Under the pieces are notes generated by a model. That model worked only from the letters and a program-made list of their open reading frames with translations, ran no database searches and was not told where the DNA came from. 64,000 nucleotides of DNA, from positions 124,001-188,000 of the forward strand of contig NZ_WKJZ01000001.1 in the NCBI RefSeq assembly GCF_009763245.1, written 5' to 3'. The translations under genes and the position numbers were made by a program. Every line of letters begins with the position of its first letter. Within the stretch, counting starts at the first letter, position 1. Shown here one piece after another: positions 18,847-27,587 of the stretch. The stretch is from Pseudomonas xionganensis (lineage in GTDB: Bacteria; Pseudomonadota; Gammaproteobacteria; Pseudomonadales; Pseudomonadaceae).

Positions 18847-20461
18847 AGCCGATCCGCCGCGCCGAACGACGAATCAGCAGAATCACCGGCAACAACCCCA
18901 CCAGCACCAGGGTCAGGGCCGGCAACGCGGCCCGCGCCCACTCCCCCTCGCTGGTCATTTCAAAAACGCGCACCGACAGGGTGTCCCAGCCGAAGGGGCG
19001 CATCAGCAGGGTGGCCGGCATTTCCTTGAGCACATCGACGAATACCAGCAACGCTGCCGACAGGGCACCGGGCAGCAGCAGCGGCAGATAGACACGGAAG
19101 AACAGACCCACACCACCCACCCCCAGGCTGCGCGACGCCTCCGGCAGGGACGGACGAATGCGCGCCAGGCTGTTTTCCAGCGGCCCATAGGCCACCGCCA
19201 TAAAGCGGATCAGGTAGGCCAGCAGCAGCGCCGAGAGGCTGCCCAGCAACAAGGGTTTGCCGGCCCCACCCAGGGCGCTGGACAACGGAATCACCAGCTC
19301 GCGGTCCAGCCAGCTGAACGCCAGCATGATTGCCACCGCCAGCATCGAACCCGGAAGGGCATAGCCCAGGTTGGCCACCCCCACGGTGGTGCGCATCAGC
19401 CGGGTCGGCGCCAGGCGCCGGGCAAAGGCCAGGGCCAGGGCCACGCTGACCGTAATCAGCGCCGCCATGCCGCCCAGGTAGAGGGTGTGCAGGATCAGGG
19501 CAACATAGCGCTCATCCAGATCGAAGCGCCCGCGTTGCCAGAACCACACCAGCAACTGCAGCACCGGGATGACAAAGCCACAGGCGAACACCAGACCGCA
19601 CCAGAAACTGGCGGCCAGCGCCTGGCCGCCACGCAGGTGATACAGCGCCTTGCCCCGCGGCCGCTCATTGACCGGACGCACCGCACCGCGGGCACGGCGC
19701 TCGCCATACAGCACCAGCATTACGGCCAGCAGCAACAGGCTGGCCAGTTGAGTGGCGCTGGTCAGGCTGTAGAAGCTGTACCAGGTCTTGTAGATGGCGG
19801 TGGTGAAGGTATCGAAGTTGAACACCGAGACCGCGCCGAAATCCGCCAGGGTTTCCATGATTGCCAGCGCCAGACCGGCGCCGATGGCGGGCCGCGCCAT
19901 GGGCAGAGCCACGCGCCAGAATGCCTGCCAGGGCGTCAGCCCAAGCACCCGCGCCGCCTCCATCAGGCCCTTGCCCTGGGCCAGAAAGGCGTTGCGCGCG
20001 AGCAGGTAGACATAGGGGTAGAACACCAGCACCAGGACGATGATCACCCCGCCAGTGGAGCGCACCCGCGGCAGGCGCAGGTCGCTGCCGAACCAGTCAC
20101 GCAGCAGGGTTTGCAGCGGCCCGGCAAAATCCAGCAGACCGACGAAGACAAATGCCAGTACATAGGCGGGAATGGCGAAGGGCAGCATCAGCGCCCAATC
20201 CAGCCAGCGCCGCCCGGGGAACTCGCACAGGGCCGTGAGCCAGGCCAGGCTGACCCCCAGCAGGGTGACCCCCACCCCCACCCCCAGCACCAGCACCCCG
20301 GTATTGGCCATCAGGCGCGGTAATTGGGTCTGCCACAGGTGCGCCCAGATCTGCCGATCGATCTCATGCCAGCTCAGCAGCAGCACACTCAATGGCAGCA
20401 GCACCAGCAGGGCAACGGCAAAGGCGACGGGATACCAACGGCGCTGGGCAGGATGGGCCAC
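18845..20461 (-). CDS. Ferric iron ABC transporter permease (FbpB type)
   Basis: Inner-membrane permease of a binding-protein-dependent Fe(III) uptake system. The 538-residue product is a fused dimer: two permease modules, each about six membrane segments, as in FbpB/SfuB/HitB. Each half holds an EAA-like loop (MEAARVLGLTPWQAFWRVALPMARP in the first, PEASRSLGVGGVGLFFRVYLPLLLPG in the second). It starts at GTG 20461. The stop codon is formed at the inner end of the MITE-like element's terminal repeat. It is downstream of the binding-protein gene; no ATPase gene is adjacent. Confidence 0.9.
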   Translation of the reverse strand: MAHPAQRRWYPVAFAVALLVLLPLSVLLLSWHEIDRQIWAHLWQTQLPRLMANTGVLVLGVGVGVTLLGVSLAWLTALCEFPGRRWLDWALMLPFAIPAYVLAFVFVGLLDFAGPLQTLLRDWFGSDLRLPRVRSTGGVIIVLVLVFYPYVYLLARNAFLAQGKGLMEAARVLGLTPWQAFWRVALPMARPAIGAGLALAIMETLADFGAVSVFNFDTFTTAIYKTWYSFYSLTSATQLASLLLLAVMLVLYGERRARGAVRPVNERPRGKALYHLRGGQALAASFWCGLVFACGFVIPVLQLLVWFWQRGRFDLDERYVALILHTLYLGGMAALITVSVALALAFARRLAPTRLMRTTVGVANLGYALPGSMLAVAIMLAFSWLDRELVIPLSSALGGAGKPLLLGSLSALLLAYLIRFMAVAYGPLENSLARIRPSLPEASRSLGVGGVGLFFRVYLPLLLPGALSAALLVFVDVLKEMPATLLMRPFGWDTLSVRVFEMTSEGEWARAALPALTLVLVGLLPVILLIRRSARRIG

Positions 20462-20488
20462 GCAAAATCCTCAAGACGAAAAACACAA

Positions 20489-20510
20489 CGCCCCGGACCA
20501 GGCCGGGGCG
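20489..20510 (-). terminator. Hairpin between binding-protein and permease genes
   Basis: CGCCCCGG, a six-base loop, then CCGGGGCG. Read on the minus strand it is followed by TTGTGTTTTT, a terminator-like T-rich tract. It probably attenuates read-through so that the periplasmic binding protein is made in excess over the permease. Confidence 0.7.
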
Positions 20511-20594
20511 TCGAGTATAACTGCAGTCGCAGGACGGGTTCGCGTAGCAACGACATCCAGCCTGCTCACACGCCAGCCACTGACGGCGGCGCGC

Positions 20595-21596
20595 TTACTT
20601 CCAGCCAGCGCGATCCATCAGCATGGTGGCCTCGGCCTGACGCTTACCGGCCACCTCGGTGGCGATGGAGTCGGCCTTGAAGCTGCCCCAGGCAGCCACC
20701 TCAGGCGAGGCCGGCACCGCCGGGTTGGCCGGGAACTCCTGGTTCAGAGCGGCGAACAGGCCCTGGGCTTCCTCGGTGGTCATCCACTCCAGCAACTTCT
20801 GGGCGGCCTCGGCATTGGGCGCATGCTTGGTCACACCGGCACCTGCCAGGTTGACGTGCACACCGCGATCGGCCTGATTCGGCCAGAACGGCTTGACCTT
20901 GAGGTTGGGCTGCTGCTTGACCAGACGACCGTAGTAATAGGTGTTGGTGATACCCACATCACACTGGCCGGCGTCGATGGCCTGCAGCAGCGCGGTGTCG
21001 TCCGGGAACACATCGGTGGCCAGGTTGGCGACCCAGCCCTTGACGATTTCCTCGGTCTTCTCCGCGCCGTGGGTTTCGATCAGGGTAGCGGTCAGCGACT
21101 GGTTGTAGACCTTCTTGCTGGTGCGCAGGCACAGACGGCCTTCCCAGTTCTTGTCGGCCAGGGCCTCATAAGTGGACAGCTCGTTAGGCTGCACCCGCTC
21201 GGTGGAGTAGAAGATGGTCCGCGCGCGCAGCGACAGGCCAGTCCAGCTGCCGGTGCTGGAACGGTACTGGGCGGGGATATTGGCCTCGATCACGTCGGAG
21301 TCCAGGGCCTTGAGCACACCCTCCTGCTCAGCCTGCCAGAGGTTACCGGCATCCACGGTGATCAGCATGTCCGCCGGAGTGTTGGCACCCTCGGCCTGCA
21401 GACGGGCCAGCAGCGGCGCTTCCTTATCGGTGATGAACTTGACCTTGACCCCGGTCTTTTCGGTATAGGCATCAAACACCGGCTTGATCAGCTCGTCGAT
21501 GCGGGCGGAGTAGACCACCACTTCATCGGCGGCCTGCACGGCACCGGCCAGGGCGCTAAGGGTAAACGCGGCGAACAAGGACTTGCTGAGCTGCAT
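20595..21596 (-). CDS. Ferric iron ABC transporter substrate-binding protein (FbpA type)
   Basis: Periplasmic Fe(III)-binding protein of 333 residues. The signal peptide is about 1-22 (ending AGAVQA), with mature protein starting [18 protein letters not shown]. Iron-site features of the FbpA/HitA class are visible, notably the paired tyrosines in [12 protein letters not shown]. It is the first gene of the uptake operon, with the permease downstream. An AT-rich semi-palindrome lies about 34 bases upstream and could be a Fur site. A different metal or anion substrate is possible but less likely. Confidence 0.9.
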   Translation of the reverse strand: MQLSKSLFAAFTLSALAGAVQAADEVVVYSARIDELIKPVFDAYTEKTGVKVKFITDKEAPLLARLQAEGANTPADMLITVDAGNLWQAEQEGVLKALDSDVIEANIPAQYRSSTGSWTGLSLRARTIFYSTERVQPNELSTYEALADKNWEGRLCLRTSKKVYNQSLTATLIETHGAEKTEEIVKGWVANLATDVFPDDTALLQAIDAGQCDVGITNTYYYGRLVKQQPNLKVKPFWPNQADRGVHVNLAGAGVTKHAPNAEAAQKLLEWMTTEEAQGLFAALNQEFPANPAVPASPEVAAWGSFKADSIATEVAGKRQAEATMLMDRAGWK

Positions 21597-21629
21597 GGGA
21601 CGGCCTCGCGGTTAAGAAAGTAAGGAATC

Positions 21630-21650
21630 AAATAGTAGTGAATACCATTT
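21630..21650 (-). promoter_or_regulatory. Possible Fur-type operator upstream of iron operon
   Basis: An AT-rich imperfect palindrome, AAAT-GTA/TAC-ATTT in outline, 34 bases before the binding-protein start in otherwise GC-rich DNA. It resembles but does not match the 19-base Fur consensus well, so the call rests mainly on position and on the iron-uptake context. Confidence 0.35.
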
Positions 21651-21746
21651 AGTTTCTCAACAATTCTTACCTACCTGATTGAAGCGTCCATGATCCGGAT
21701 CAATTTCGCCGTTTCGGTGACAGGCCCCCAGGCCAAGGCAGCGCAC

Positions 21747-22967
21747 TCAGGCCCTGGCCAGCGCCGGCAAATCGCCGGACAGGCCCAGGGCCTGGCGTAC
21801 GAACAGGGCTTTGGCTTCGGGCAGGTCGTCCACCCAGTTCAGGCCGCTGTTACGCAGCCAGCGCACGGCCAGGGGGTCGGCCTGGAACAGGCGCTGGAAG
21901 CCTTCCATTGCAGCCATCATCGCCAGGTTGTGCGGCATGCGCCGGCGCTCGTAGCGGCTCAGCACCTTGATATCACTCAGGGCCTCGCCGCGGGCGTGGG
22001 CGTGCAGCAGCACCTCGGCCAGCACTGCCACATCGAGAAAGCCCAGGTTGACGCCCTGCCCGGCCAGGGGGTGGATGCTGTGGGCGGCGTCGCCGACCAG
22101 CACCAGACCGGGTTCGGCGTAACGTTTGGCGTGGCGCTGACGCAGCGGGATGCACAGACGCGGATCGGCCTGGAGGATTTCGCCCAGGCGGTGCTCGAAG
22201 GCGAAGCCCAGGGCGCGGCGGAAGGCCTCATCGTCCAGGCCCATCAGGCGTTCGGCTTCGCTGGGGGTGACCGACCAGACGATGGAGCACCAGTGTTCGC
22301 CAGACGGGCCGCTGAGGGGCAGAAAGGCCAGCGGGCCGTCGTCGGTAAAACGCTGCCAGGCCGTGGCCTGATGCGGCTTGCTGCAACGCACGCTGGTGAC
22401 GATGGCGTGGTGCAGGTAATCCCATTCGCGGGTGGCGCAACCGGCCAGGCGGCGCACCGCCGAGTTGGCGCCATCAGCGGCCACCACCAGGGGCGCGCGC
22501 AGCTCACGGCCATCCGCCAGGGTCAGCAGCCAGCCGTCGCCGGAGCGGCGCAACTGCTCCAGGCGGGCGCCGGGCAGCAGGCCGATGGGGCTTTCGTGCA
22601 GGCATTCGAGCAGGGCGTCCTGCACCACCCGGTTCTCGACGATATGGCCGAGCACTTCGGCGTGCACGCTGGCGGCACTGAAATGCACCTGGCCGGTGCC
22701 GGAACCGTCCCACACCTGCATCTCGCCATAGGCGCAGAGACGCCGAGCGGCGATACCGGGCCAGGCGCCGATGCGCTCCAGCACCCGCTGGCTGGCCAGG
22801 GACAGGGCACTGACCCGCGGCTCGAAGGCTGCGTTGGAGTCAAAGGGTTTGACGCTGAGGGGGCTGCCATCGATCAGGATGATATCCAGCCCCTGCTCCT
22901 TGAGCGCCAGGGCCAGGGCACTGCCGACCATGCCGGCGCCTACGATGATCAGATCCGCTTGCATCAT
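21747..22967 (-). CDS. ubiI: FAD-dependent ubiquinone hydroxylase (UbiI/VisC)
   Basis: A flavin monooxygenase that hydroxylates the C5 position of the ubiquinone ring precursor. The 406-residue product has the FAD Rossmann motif IIVGAGMVGSALALAL at about 7-22, the middle DG motif (VVAADGANSAVRRLAG) and the C-terminal GD motif VLVGDAAHSIHPLAGQGVNLG. It starts at tandem ATG codons (22967/22964). It lies in a minus-strand cluster with a small thioesterase, ubiH, pepP and ygfB, equivalent to the E. coli ygfB-pepP-ubiH-ubiI order, which supports UbiI over UbiF. Confidence 0.92.
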   Translation of the reverse strand: MMQADLIIVGAGMVGSALALALKEQGLDIILIDGSPLSVKPFDSNAAFEPRVSALSLASQRVLERIGAWPGIAARRLCAYGEMQVWDGSGTGQVHFSAASVHAEVLGHIVENRVVQDALLECLHESPIGLLPGARLEQLRRSGDGWLLTLADGRELRAPLVVAADGANSAVRRLAGCATREWDYLHHAIVTSVRCSKPHQATAWQRFTDDGPLAFLPLSGPSGEHWCSIVWSVTPSEAERLMGLDDEAFRRALGFAFEHRLGEILQADPRLCIPLRQRHAKRYAEPGLVLVGDAAHSIHPLAGQGVNLGFLDVAVLAEVLLHAHARGEALSDIKVLSRYERRRMPHNLAMMAAMEGFQRLFQADPLAVRWLRNSGLNWVDDLPEAKALFVRQALGLSGDLPALARA

Positions 22968-23059
22968 TCTTCCTAAGAGCCGGTTCAGGGCTCGCGAATA
23001 AAGATAAAGGTCGTTCCCGACGCCGTTTAGCCGACGCGCAGCAGGCCCTGAATAGCTTC

Positions 23060-23542
23060 TTAAGCGGCCTGCCGAACGCGGGGCTTCAACCGCACATAAA
23101 GCGTCTTGTGCACCCGCGCCACCAGGCTGCCGCTGCCGTCGCGCACTTCAACATGCAGCTCGGGCAGGTACTTGTCGCCGTCGGCGGTGTGCTGGCGAAT
23201 GCTGTCGAGCAAGCCGTCGTCGATACTGAAGTCGGCATATACCGGGCCCTGGCCGGGGGCGATAAAGTCGATGCGCGCGGCCTTGTCCCAGACGATGTAA
23301 TCGCGACCCAGGTTCTCCATGATCATCAACATAAAGAAGGGATCGGTCATGGAATACAGGCTGCCACCGAACTGGGTGCCGACATAGTTGCGGTTATACC
23401 AGCCCAGGCCCATTTTCACCTGCACCTGACGGAAGTCCGCGCTGATCTGCCGCACCCGCACGCCGGCGCCCAGGTAGGGCGGATACAGGTTCATGGCCCA
23501 GCGCAGCAGACGCGCCTTGCGCGCCAGTTTCTTTGCACTCAT
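23060..23542 (-). CDS. DUF4442 hotdog-fold thioesterase-like protein
   Basis: A 160-residue protein of the DUF4442 family, which has the hotdog fold of acyl-CoA thioesterases. The sequence has the characteristic GGSLYSMTDPFFMLMIMENLG helix segment. No catalytic proof and no known substrate. It sits between ubiI and ubiH, three bases after ubiH, so it is co-transcribed with ubiquinone genes. As I recall, PAO1 has the same arrangement (PA5221-PA5222-PA5223). Confidence 0.8.
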   Translation of the reverse strand: MSAKKLARKARLLRWAMNLYPPYLGAGVRVRQISADFRQVQVKMGLGWYNRNYVGTQFGGSLYSMTDPFFMLMIMENLGRDYIVWDKAARIDFIAPGQGPVYADFSIDDGLLDSIRQHTADGDKYLPELHVEVRDGSGSLVARVHKTLYVRLKPRVRQAA

Positions 23543-23545
23543 GGT

Positions 23546-24733
23546 TCAGGGCTCCGCGCGGGTGCCCAGGCCCATGGCCTGGCGGGCAAACCAGCGCTTG
23601 GCCGGTGGCAACAGATCCAGCCCGAGCAGGCCGAGGTTACGCCCGGCCGCCAGCAGCGGCTGACCGGTGCTGAACAGGCGGGTGACCTGGTCGGAAAAGC
23701 CCACGGTCAGGCTCTGGTCAGTCTGCTGGCTGGCCAGGTAACGCTGCAGGGTGGCCAGGTCGCCCAGGGGCGCCGTGCTCTGCAGCAGGGTCTCGGCCAG
23801 CACCCAGGTGTCACGCAGGGACAGGTTGTAGCCCTGGCCGGCAATCGGGTGCAGGCTGTGGGCGGCATTGCCCAGTACCACCAGATGGCGGCGCACCTGC
23901 TCCTGGGCTGCATTCAGGGCCAGGGGGTAGAGATGCCGGGCACCGACCTTGAGCAGGCGACCCAGGCGGTAGCCGAAGGCCTGCTGCAACTCGGCGAGAA
24001 AGGCGCCATCGTCCAGCCCCAGCAGGCGCTCGGCCTCAAGACTCGCGCGGGTCCAGACCAGGGCGCAGCGCTGACCTTCCAGGGGCAGCATGGCCATGGG
24101 CCCTTCTTCGGTAAAACGTTCGAAGGCCTGGCCCTGATGCGCGTGTTCGCAGCTGATATTGGCGATCAGCGCGCTCTGCCCGTAGGGGCTGTTGAGCACC
24201 TGAATGCCCAGCTGTTCACGCAGGCCGCTGCGCCCGCCCTCGGCCATAATCGCCAGGGCGCAGTCGATCTCATCGCCCTGGTCCAGGCTCAGGCGATAGC
24301 CTTCGGCCAGGGGCTGCATGCGCACCACCTGGGCCGGGCTAAGCCATTGCACCACCTCGGGGTCCAGGGCCTGCCACAGGCACTCACCCAGCCAGGCGTT
24401 TTCCACCACATAGCCCAGGGCCGGCACGCCTTCGTCCTCGGCGCACAGGCGGGCGGCTGCAAAGCGGCCACGGTCGGAGACATGAATCTGCTTGATCGGC
24501 TCGGCGCGCTGGCCGATCTGCGCCCACAGCCCCAGGCGTTCATAGATCTGCCGGGAGCCAAAGGACAGCGCCGTGGAGCGGGCGTCGTAACTCGGCTGGT
24601 AACCCGCCCCCGGGGTAAAGGGCTCGATCAGGCAGAGCCGCCAGCCGCGCTGCTTGGCTTCGGCCTGCAGCGCCACCGCCAGGCTGGCGCCGACCAGGCC
24701 GCCGCCGATAATGGCGATATCCACCTTGTGCAT
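23546..24733 (-). CDS. ubiH: 2-octaprenyl-6-methoxyphenol hydroxylase
   Basis: A flavin-dependent ring hydroxylase of ubiquinone synthesis, 395 residues. The FAD motif IAIIGGGLVGASLAVAL is at about 6-22, and the C-terminal motif is VVLGNAAHSLHPIAGQGYNLSLRD, with Asn in place of the usual Asp of GDAAH, a variation I recall as common in UbiH. It is paralogous to UbiI in the same operon. It starts three bases after the pepP stop. The pepP-ubiH pairing fixes the assignment. Confidence 0.93.
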   Translation of the reverse strand: MHKVDIAIIGGGLVGASLAVALQAEAKQRGWRLCLIEPFTPGAGYQPSYDARSTALSFGSRQIYERLGLWAQIGQRAEPIKQIHVSDRGRFAAARLCAEDEGVPALGYVVENAWLGECLWQALDPEVVQWLSPAQVVRMQPLAEGYRLSLDQGDEIDCALAIMAEGGRSGLREQLGIQVLNSPYGQSALIANISCEHAHQGQAFERFTEEGPMAMLPLEGQRCALVWTRASLEAERLLGLDDGAFLAELQQAFGYRLGRLLKVGARHLYPLALNAAQEQVRRHLVVLGNAAHSLHPIAGQGYNLSLRDTWVLAETLLQSTAPLGDLATLQRYLASQQTDQSLTVGFSDQVTRLFSTGQPLLAAGRNLGLLGLDLLPPAKRWFARQAMGLGTRAEP

Positions 24734-24736
24734 GGC

Positions 24737-26071
24737 TCAGGCCGCCGCGCTGCGGGCAGCAGCCATCAGGGCTTCGATCTCGGCCACGGTCTTGGGCACG
24801 CCCGTGGTAAGGATTTCGCAACCGCTCTTGGTCACCACCACATCGTCCTCGATGCGCACACCGATGCCGCGCCACTTCTTGGCCACGTCCTGGTTGTCCA
24901 CGGCGATATAGATGCCCGGCTCCACGGTCATGGCCATGCCGACTTCCAGCTCACGCCATTCACCGCCGACCCGGTACTCGCCGACATCGTGCACGTCCAT
25001 GCCCAGCCAGTGGCCGGCACGGTGCATATAGAAGGGTTTGTAGGCCTCGCTTTCAATCAGCGCATCCACCTCGCCGCTGAGCAGGCCCAGCTCCACCAGG
25101 CCGGCGGTGATCACCCGCACCGTGGCTTCGTGGGCCTGGTTCCAGTGCTTGCCGGGGGCGATTTCCTTGAAGGCGGCTTCCTGGGCGGCCAGCACCAGCT
25201 CGTAGATGGCCTTCTGCTCGGGGGAAAACTTGCCGCTGACCGGGAAGGTGCGGGTGATATCGCTGGCATAGCAGTCGATCTCGCAGCCGGCGTCGATCAG
25301 CACCAGATCGCCGTCCTTGAGCAGCGCGTCATTCTCGCGATAGTGCAGGATGCAGGCATTCTTGCCGGCGGCGACAATGCTGCCATAGGCCGGCATCTTC
25401 GCCCCGCCCTTGCGGAATTCGTAATCCAGTTCGGCTTCCAGGTGATACTCGTAGAGCCCGGCCCGGCTGGTCTGCATGGCCCGCACATGAGCGCGACTGG
25501 AGATATCCGCCGCTTCCTTCATCACCTTGATCTCGGCCGCCGATTTGTACAGGCGCATATCATGCAGCAGGTGTTCCAGGGTGATGAACTCATTGGGCGG
25601 CGTCGCGCCCTGACGCGCCTTGGAGCGGATCACGTTGATCCACTCCATCAGCTGGCGGTCGAACTCATGGTGGGTGCCCATGGAGGAATAGACCCGGTCG
25701 CGACCCTCGATCAGCCCCGGCAGGATGTCGTCGATATCACCAATGGGAAAGGCATCATCGGCGCCGTACTGGCTGATGGCGCCCTCCTGACCGGCGCGCA
25801 GGCCATCCCACAGCTCGCGCTGGGGGTCACGCTCGCGGCAGAACAGCACATATTCGCCATGCTCGCGGCCCGGGATCAGGGCGATCACCGCCTCCGGCTC
25901 GGGGAAGCCGGAGAGGTACTGGAAATCGCTGTCCTGGCGGTAGATATGCTCGACGTCGCGGTTGCGGATATACACCGGCGCAGCCGGCAGAATGGCGATG
26001 CTGTTGGGTTCCATCTGCGCCATCAGCGCCTTGCGCCGACGGGCGTATTCCGACTTGGGGATGCTGATCAT
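24737..26071 (-). CDS. pepP: Xaa-Pro aminopeptidase P
   Basis: A dimanganese M24B peptidase that removes N-terminal residues preceding proline. It has 444 residues, the usual length. It has an N-terminal aminopeptidase-P domain (MISIPKSEYARRRKALM) and a pita-bread domain with metal ligands in LIDAGCEIDCYASDITRTFPV, HRAGHWLGMDVHDVG, VEPGIYI and GVRIEDDVVVT. ATG 26071 is chosen because the frame continues upstream into ygfB sequence with no family similarity. It follows ygfB by about 35 bases. Confidence 0.96.
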   Translation of the reverse strand: MISIPKSEYARRRKALMAQMEPNSIAILPAAPVYIRNRDVEHIYRQDSDFQYLSGFPEPEAVIALIPGREHGEYVLFCRERDPQRELWDGLRAGQEGAISQYGADDAFPIGDIDDILPGLIEGRDRVYSSMGTHHEFDRQLMEWINVIRSKARQGATPPNEFITLEHLLHDMRLYKSAAEIKVMKEAADISSRAHVRAMQTSRAGLYEYHLEAELDYEFRKGGAKMPAYGSIVAAGKNACILHYRENDALLKDGDLVLIDAGCEIDCYASDITRTFPVSGKFSPEQKAIYELVLAAQEAAFKEIAPGKHWNQAHEATVRVITAGLVELGLLSGEVDALIESEAYKPFYMHRAGHWLGMDVHDVGEYRVGGEWRELEVGMAMTVEPGIYIAVDNQDVAKKWRGIGVRIEDDVVVTKSGCEILTTGVPKTVAEIEALMAAARSAAA

Positions 26072-26105
26072 GGGCAGATTAAGTCCGGTTGCGGTTACAG
26101 AAAAA

Positions 26106-26660
26106 TCAGTGCAGCGAAGGTTTTTCCACTGCGGCCAGCGGTTTGCCGCACTCGCTGAACAGCAGCAGCGGCGCCACGCGCAGGTACTCCATGACTTCCA
26201 TGTAATCGCTTTCGCCGTCTTCCGATTCTTCCAGGGCATTCTGCACCTGGGCGATGGCCGACAGATCCTGCAACACCTCCATGGCCTCGGCGCTCAGGGC
26301 GCTGTCACCGGCGATAATGCCGTAGCCACCGAGAAAGCCCTGGCACCACTGGCCCAGGGCCACGGCGCGCTCGACCAGGGGCGCATCGTCACTGGGCAAC
26401 AGCAGCACCAGGGTCACGTCCTGGCCGGCCAGCTCGCCCTTGACCATTTCCTGCAGGCCGATCAGGGCCTGACGTACAGCATCCTCGGGCTCGGCACCGA
26501 GCAGCTCGGCGGCATCCTGCAGCCAGGCCTCACTGTCGAAACCGGCCCCGGCGCAACTGCGCCCCAGCAACAGACCATGTAACTCGGCAGGCGAGATGGA
26601 AACACCGTGACTGGCGAGCAGCGCGGCAAAAGCGGCATAGGGGGAACTTGAAGTCGACAT
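26106..26660 (-). CDS. ygfB: YgfB/UPF0149 family protein
   Basis: A 184-residue acidic, helical protein of the YecA/YgfB (UPF0149) family, first gene of the ygfB-pepP-ubiH-ubiI cluster. Recognisable segments are [14 protein letters not shown] near the N-terminus and [11 protein letters not shown] in the middle. In P. aeruginosa the orthologue has been reported to influence beta-lactam resistance through the AlpA/AmpDh3 pathway; that is family knowledge, not visible here. It diverges from the ZapB-like gene. Confidence 0.9.
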   Translation of the reverse strand: MSTSSSPYAAFAALLASHGVSISPAELHGLLLGRSCAGAGFDSEAWLQDAAELLGAEPEDAVRQALIGLQEMVKGELAGQDVTLVLLLPSDDAPLVERAVALGQWCQGFLGGYGIIAGDSALSAEAMEVLQDLSAIAQVQNALEESEDGESDYMEVMEYLRVAPLLLFSECGKPLAAVEKPSLH

Positions 26661-26746
26661 AGATCACTAGGCGCCAGACGGCGCAATCACTAGAATGGAG
26701 GCCTCGTATCCTAGCACCGGCAGGCGCGCCAAGACTATCCGAGGGT

Positions 26747-26777
26747 TTGACCACGGAGCCAGACGCGCCTATATAGT
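26747..26777 (+). promoter_or_regulatory. Probable sigma70 promoter for the zapB-like/zapA genes
   Basis: TTGACC at 26747-26752 and TATAGT at 26772-26777, a 19-base spacer, about 30 bases upstream of the first ATG. The spacing is slightly long. Confidence 0.5.
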
Positions 26778-26806
26778 CCGGTCATCCCTTGCCCTAGCGA
26801 GTCCGC

Positions 26807-27016
26807 ATGGAAGACGCCGATCTGCAAGCCCTTACGACCAAGCTGGACCTGCTGATCCAGCGCGTCGAGCAGCTTAAGGCCCACAACCGACTTCTCCTGG
26901 CGAATGAAAAGGCCTGGCGCGAGGAACGCGCCCATCTGATCGAAAAGAACGAAATGGCCCGGCACAAGGTCGAATCCATGATTTCGCGCCTTAAAGCCCT
27001 GGAGCAGGACTCATGA
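26807..27016 (+). CDS. TIGR02449 family coiled-coil protein (ZapB-like)
   Basis: A 69-residue protein predicted to be a single coiled coil (LTTKLDLLIQRVEQLKAHNRLLL and onward), rich in heptad leucines. It resembles the small cell-division coiled-coil proteins annotated TIGR02449 or ZapB-like. Its stop overlaps the zapA start (ATGA), so the two are translationally coupled. This suggests a role with ZapA at the FtsZ ring, by inference only. Confidence 0.82.
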   Translation: MEDADLQALTTKLDLLIQRVEQLKAHNRLLLANEKAWREERAHLIEKNEMARHKVESMISRLKALEQDS

Positions 27017-27324
27017 CCCAGTCGAATACCGTAACCGTCCAGATCCTGGACAAAGAATATTGCATCGCCTGCCCGGCGGAAGAACGGGCCAACCTGGAAA
27101 GCGCCGCCCGCTATCTGGACGGCAAGATGCGCGAGATCCGCTCCAGCGGCAAGGTCATCGGTGCCGACCGGGTGGCGGTAATGGCGGCCCTGAATATCAC
27201 CCACGACCTGCTGCACAAACAGCAGCACCTCGACCAGCAGGCCAGCAGCACCCGTGAGCACCTGCGCACCCTGCTTGGCCGGGTCGATACGGCGCTGAGT
27301 GATGCGGATGGCCCAGGCGCCTGA
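27013..27324 (+). CDS. zapA: Cell division protein ZapA
   Basis: An FtsZ-binding protein that bundles and stabilises Z-ring filaments in the cytoplasm. It has 103 residues. The N-terminal globular part has VTVQILDKEYCIACPAEERANL, followed by a long C-terminal helix with RVAVMAALNITHDLL. It overlaps the upstream coiled-coil gene by four bases and is followed directly by 6S RNA and ygfA, the order found in many gammaproteobacteria. Confidence 0.94.
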   Translation: MTQSNTVTVQILDKEYCIACPAEERANLESAARYLDGKMREIRSSGKVIGADRVAVMAALNITHDLLHKQQHLDQQASSTREHLRTLLGRVDTALSDADGPGA

Positions 27325-27351
27325 TTGCAGCGCGCCGGTTTCGGGTATACT
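27325..27351 (+). promoter_or_regulatory. Probable promoter of 6S RNA
   Basis: TTGCAG at 27325-27330 and an extended -10 GGGTATACT ending at 27351, spacer 15 bases, placing the start near 27358-27360 at the first base of the 6S RNA. Confidence 0.6.
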
Positions 27352-27358
27352 GGCCCCC

Positions 27359-27537
27359 GCTCCCTGGAGTGTGCGCCAGTCGGTGATGTCCCTGAGCCGA
27401 TACGCACAAACCCGGGGGTTGCATGTTGAGGCCGGTGTGCATGTCCGCCTGACGGAAAGCCTTAACGCCTCCTGCAACCTCCACCTTGAACTTTCGGGTT
27501 CAAGGGCTAAACCGACAGCGGCACGTCGGGGAGTCAC
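27359..27537 (+). ncRNA. ssrS: 6S RNA
   Basis: Regulatory RNA that mimics an open promoter and binds sigma70 RNA polymerase in stationary phase. The 5' strand CTCCCTGGAGTGTGCGCCAG and the 3' strand ending GCACGTCGGGGAGTC can form the closing stem. The interior GTCGGTGATGTCCCTGAGCCGATACG and the GCCTCCTGCAACCTCCACCTTGAA segment match Pseudomonas 6S RNA as I know it. Position between zapA and ygfA is the conserved locus. Ends are estimated to within a few bases. Confidence 0.92.
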
Positions 27538-27587
27538 CTCTTTTAGCGCCCTGCCCGTTCGCGGCATGGCGGCCTGCCTATAAGCCC

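Noticed and set aside
23108..26158. A 1016-codon open frame on the plus strand
   Set aside because: It is antisense to ubiH and pepP, has no domain similarity and a composition typical of the mirror frame of GC-rich genes; the minus-strand genes are certain.
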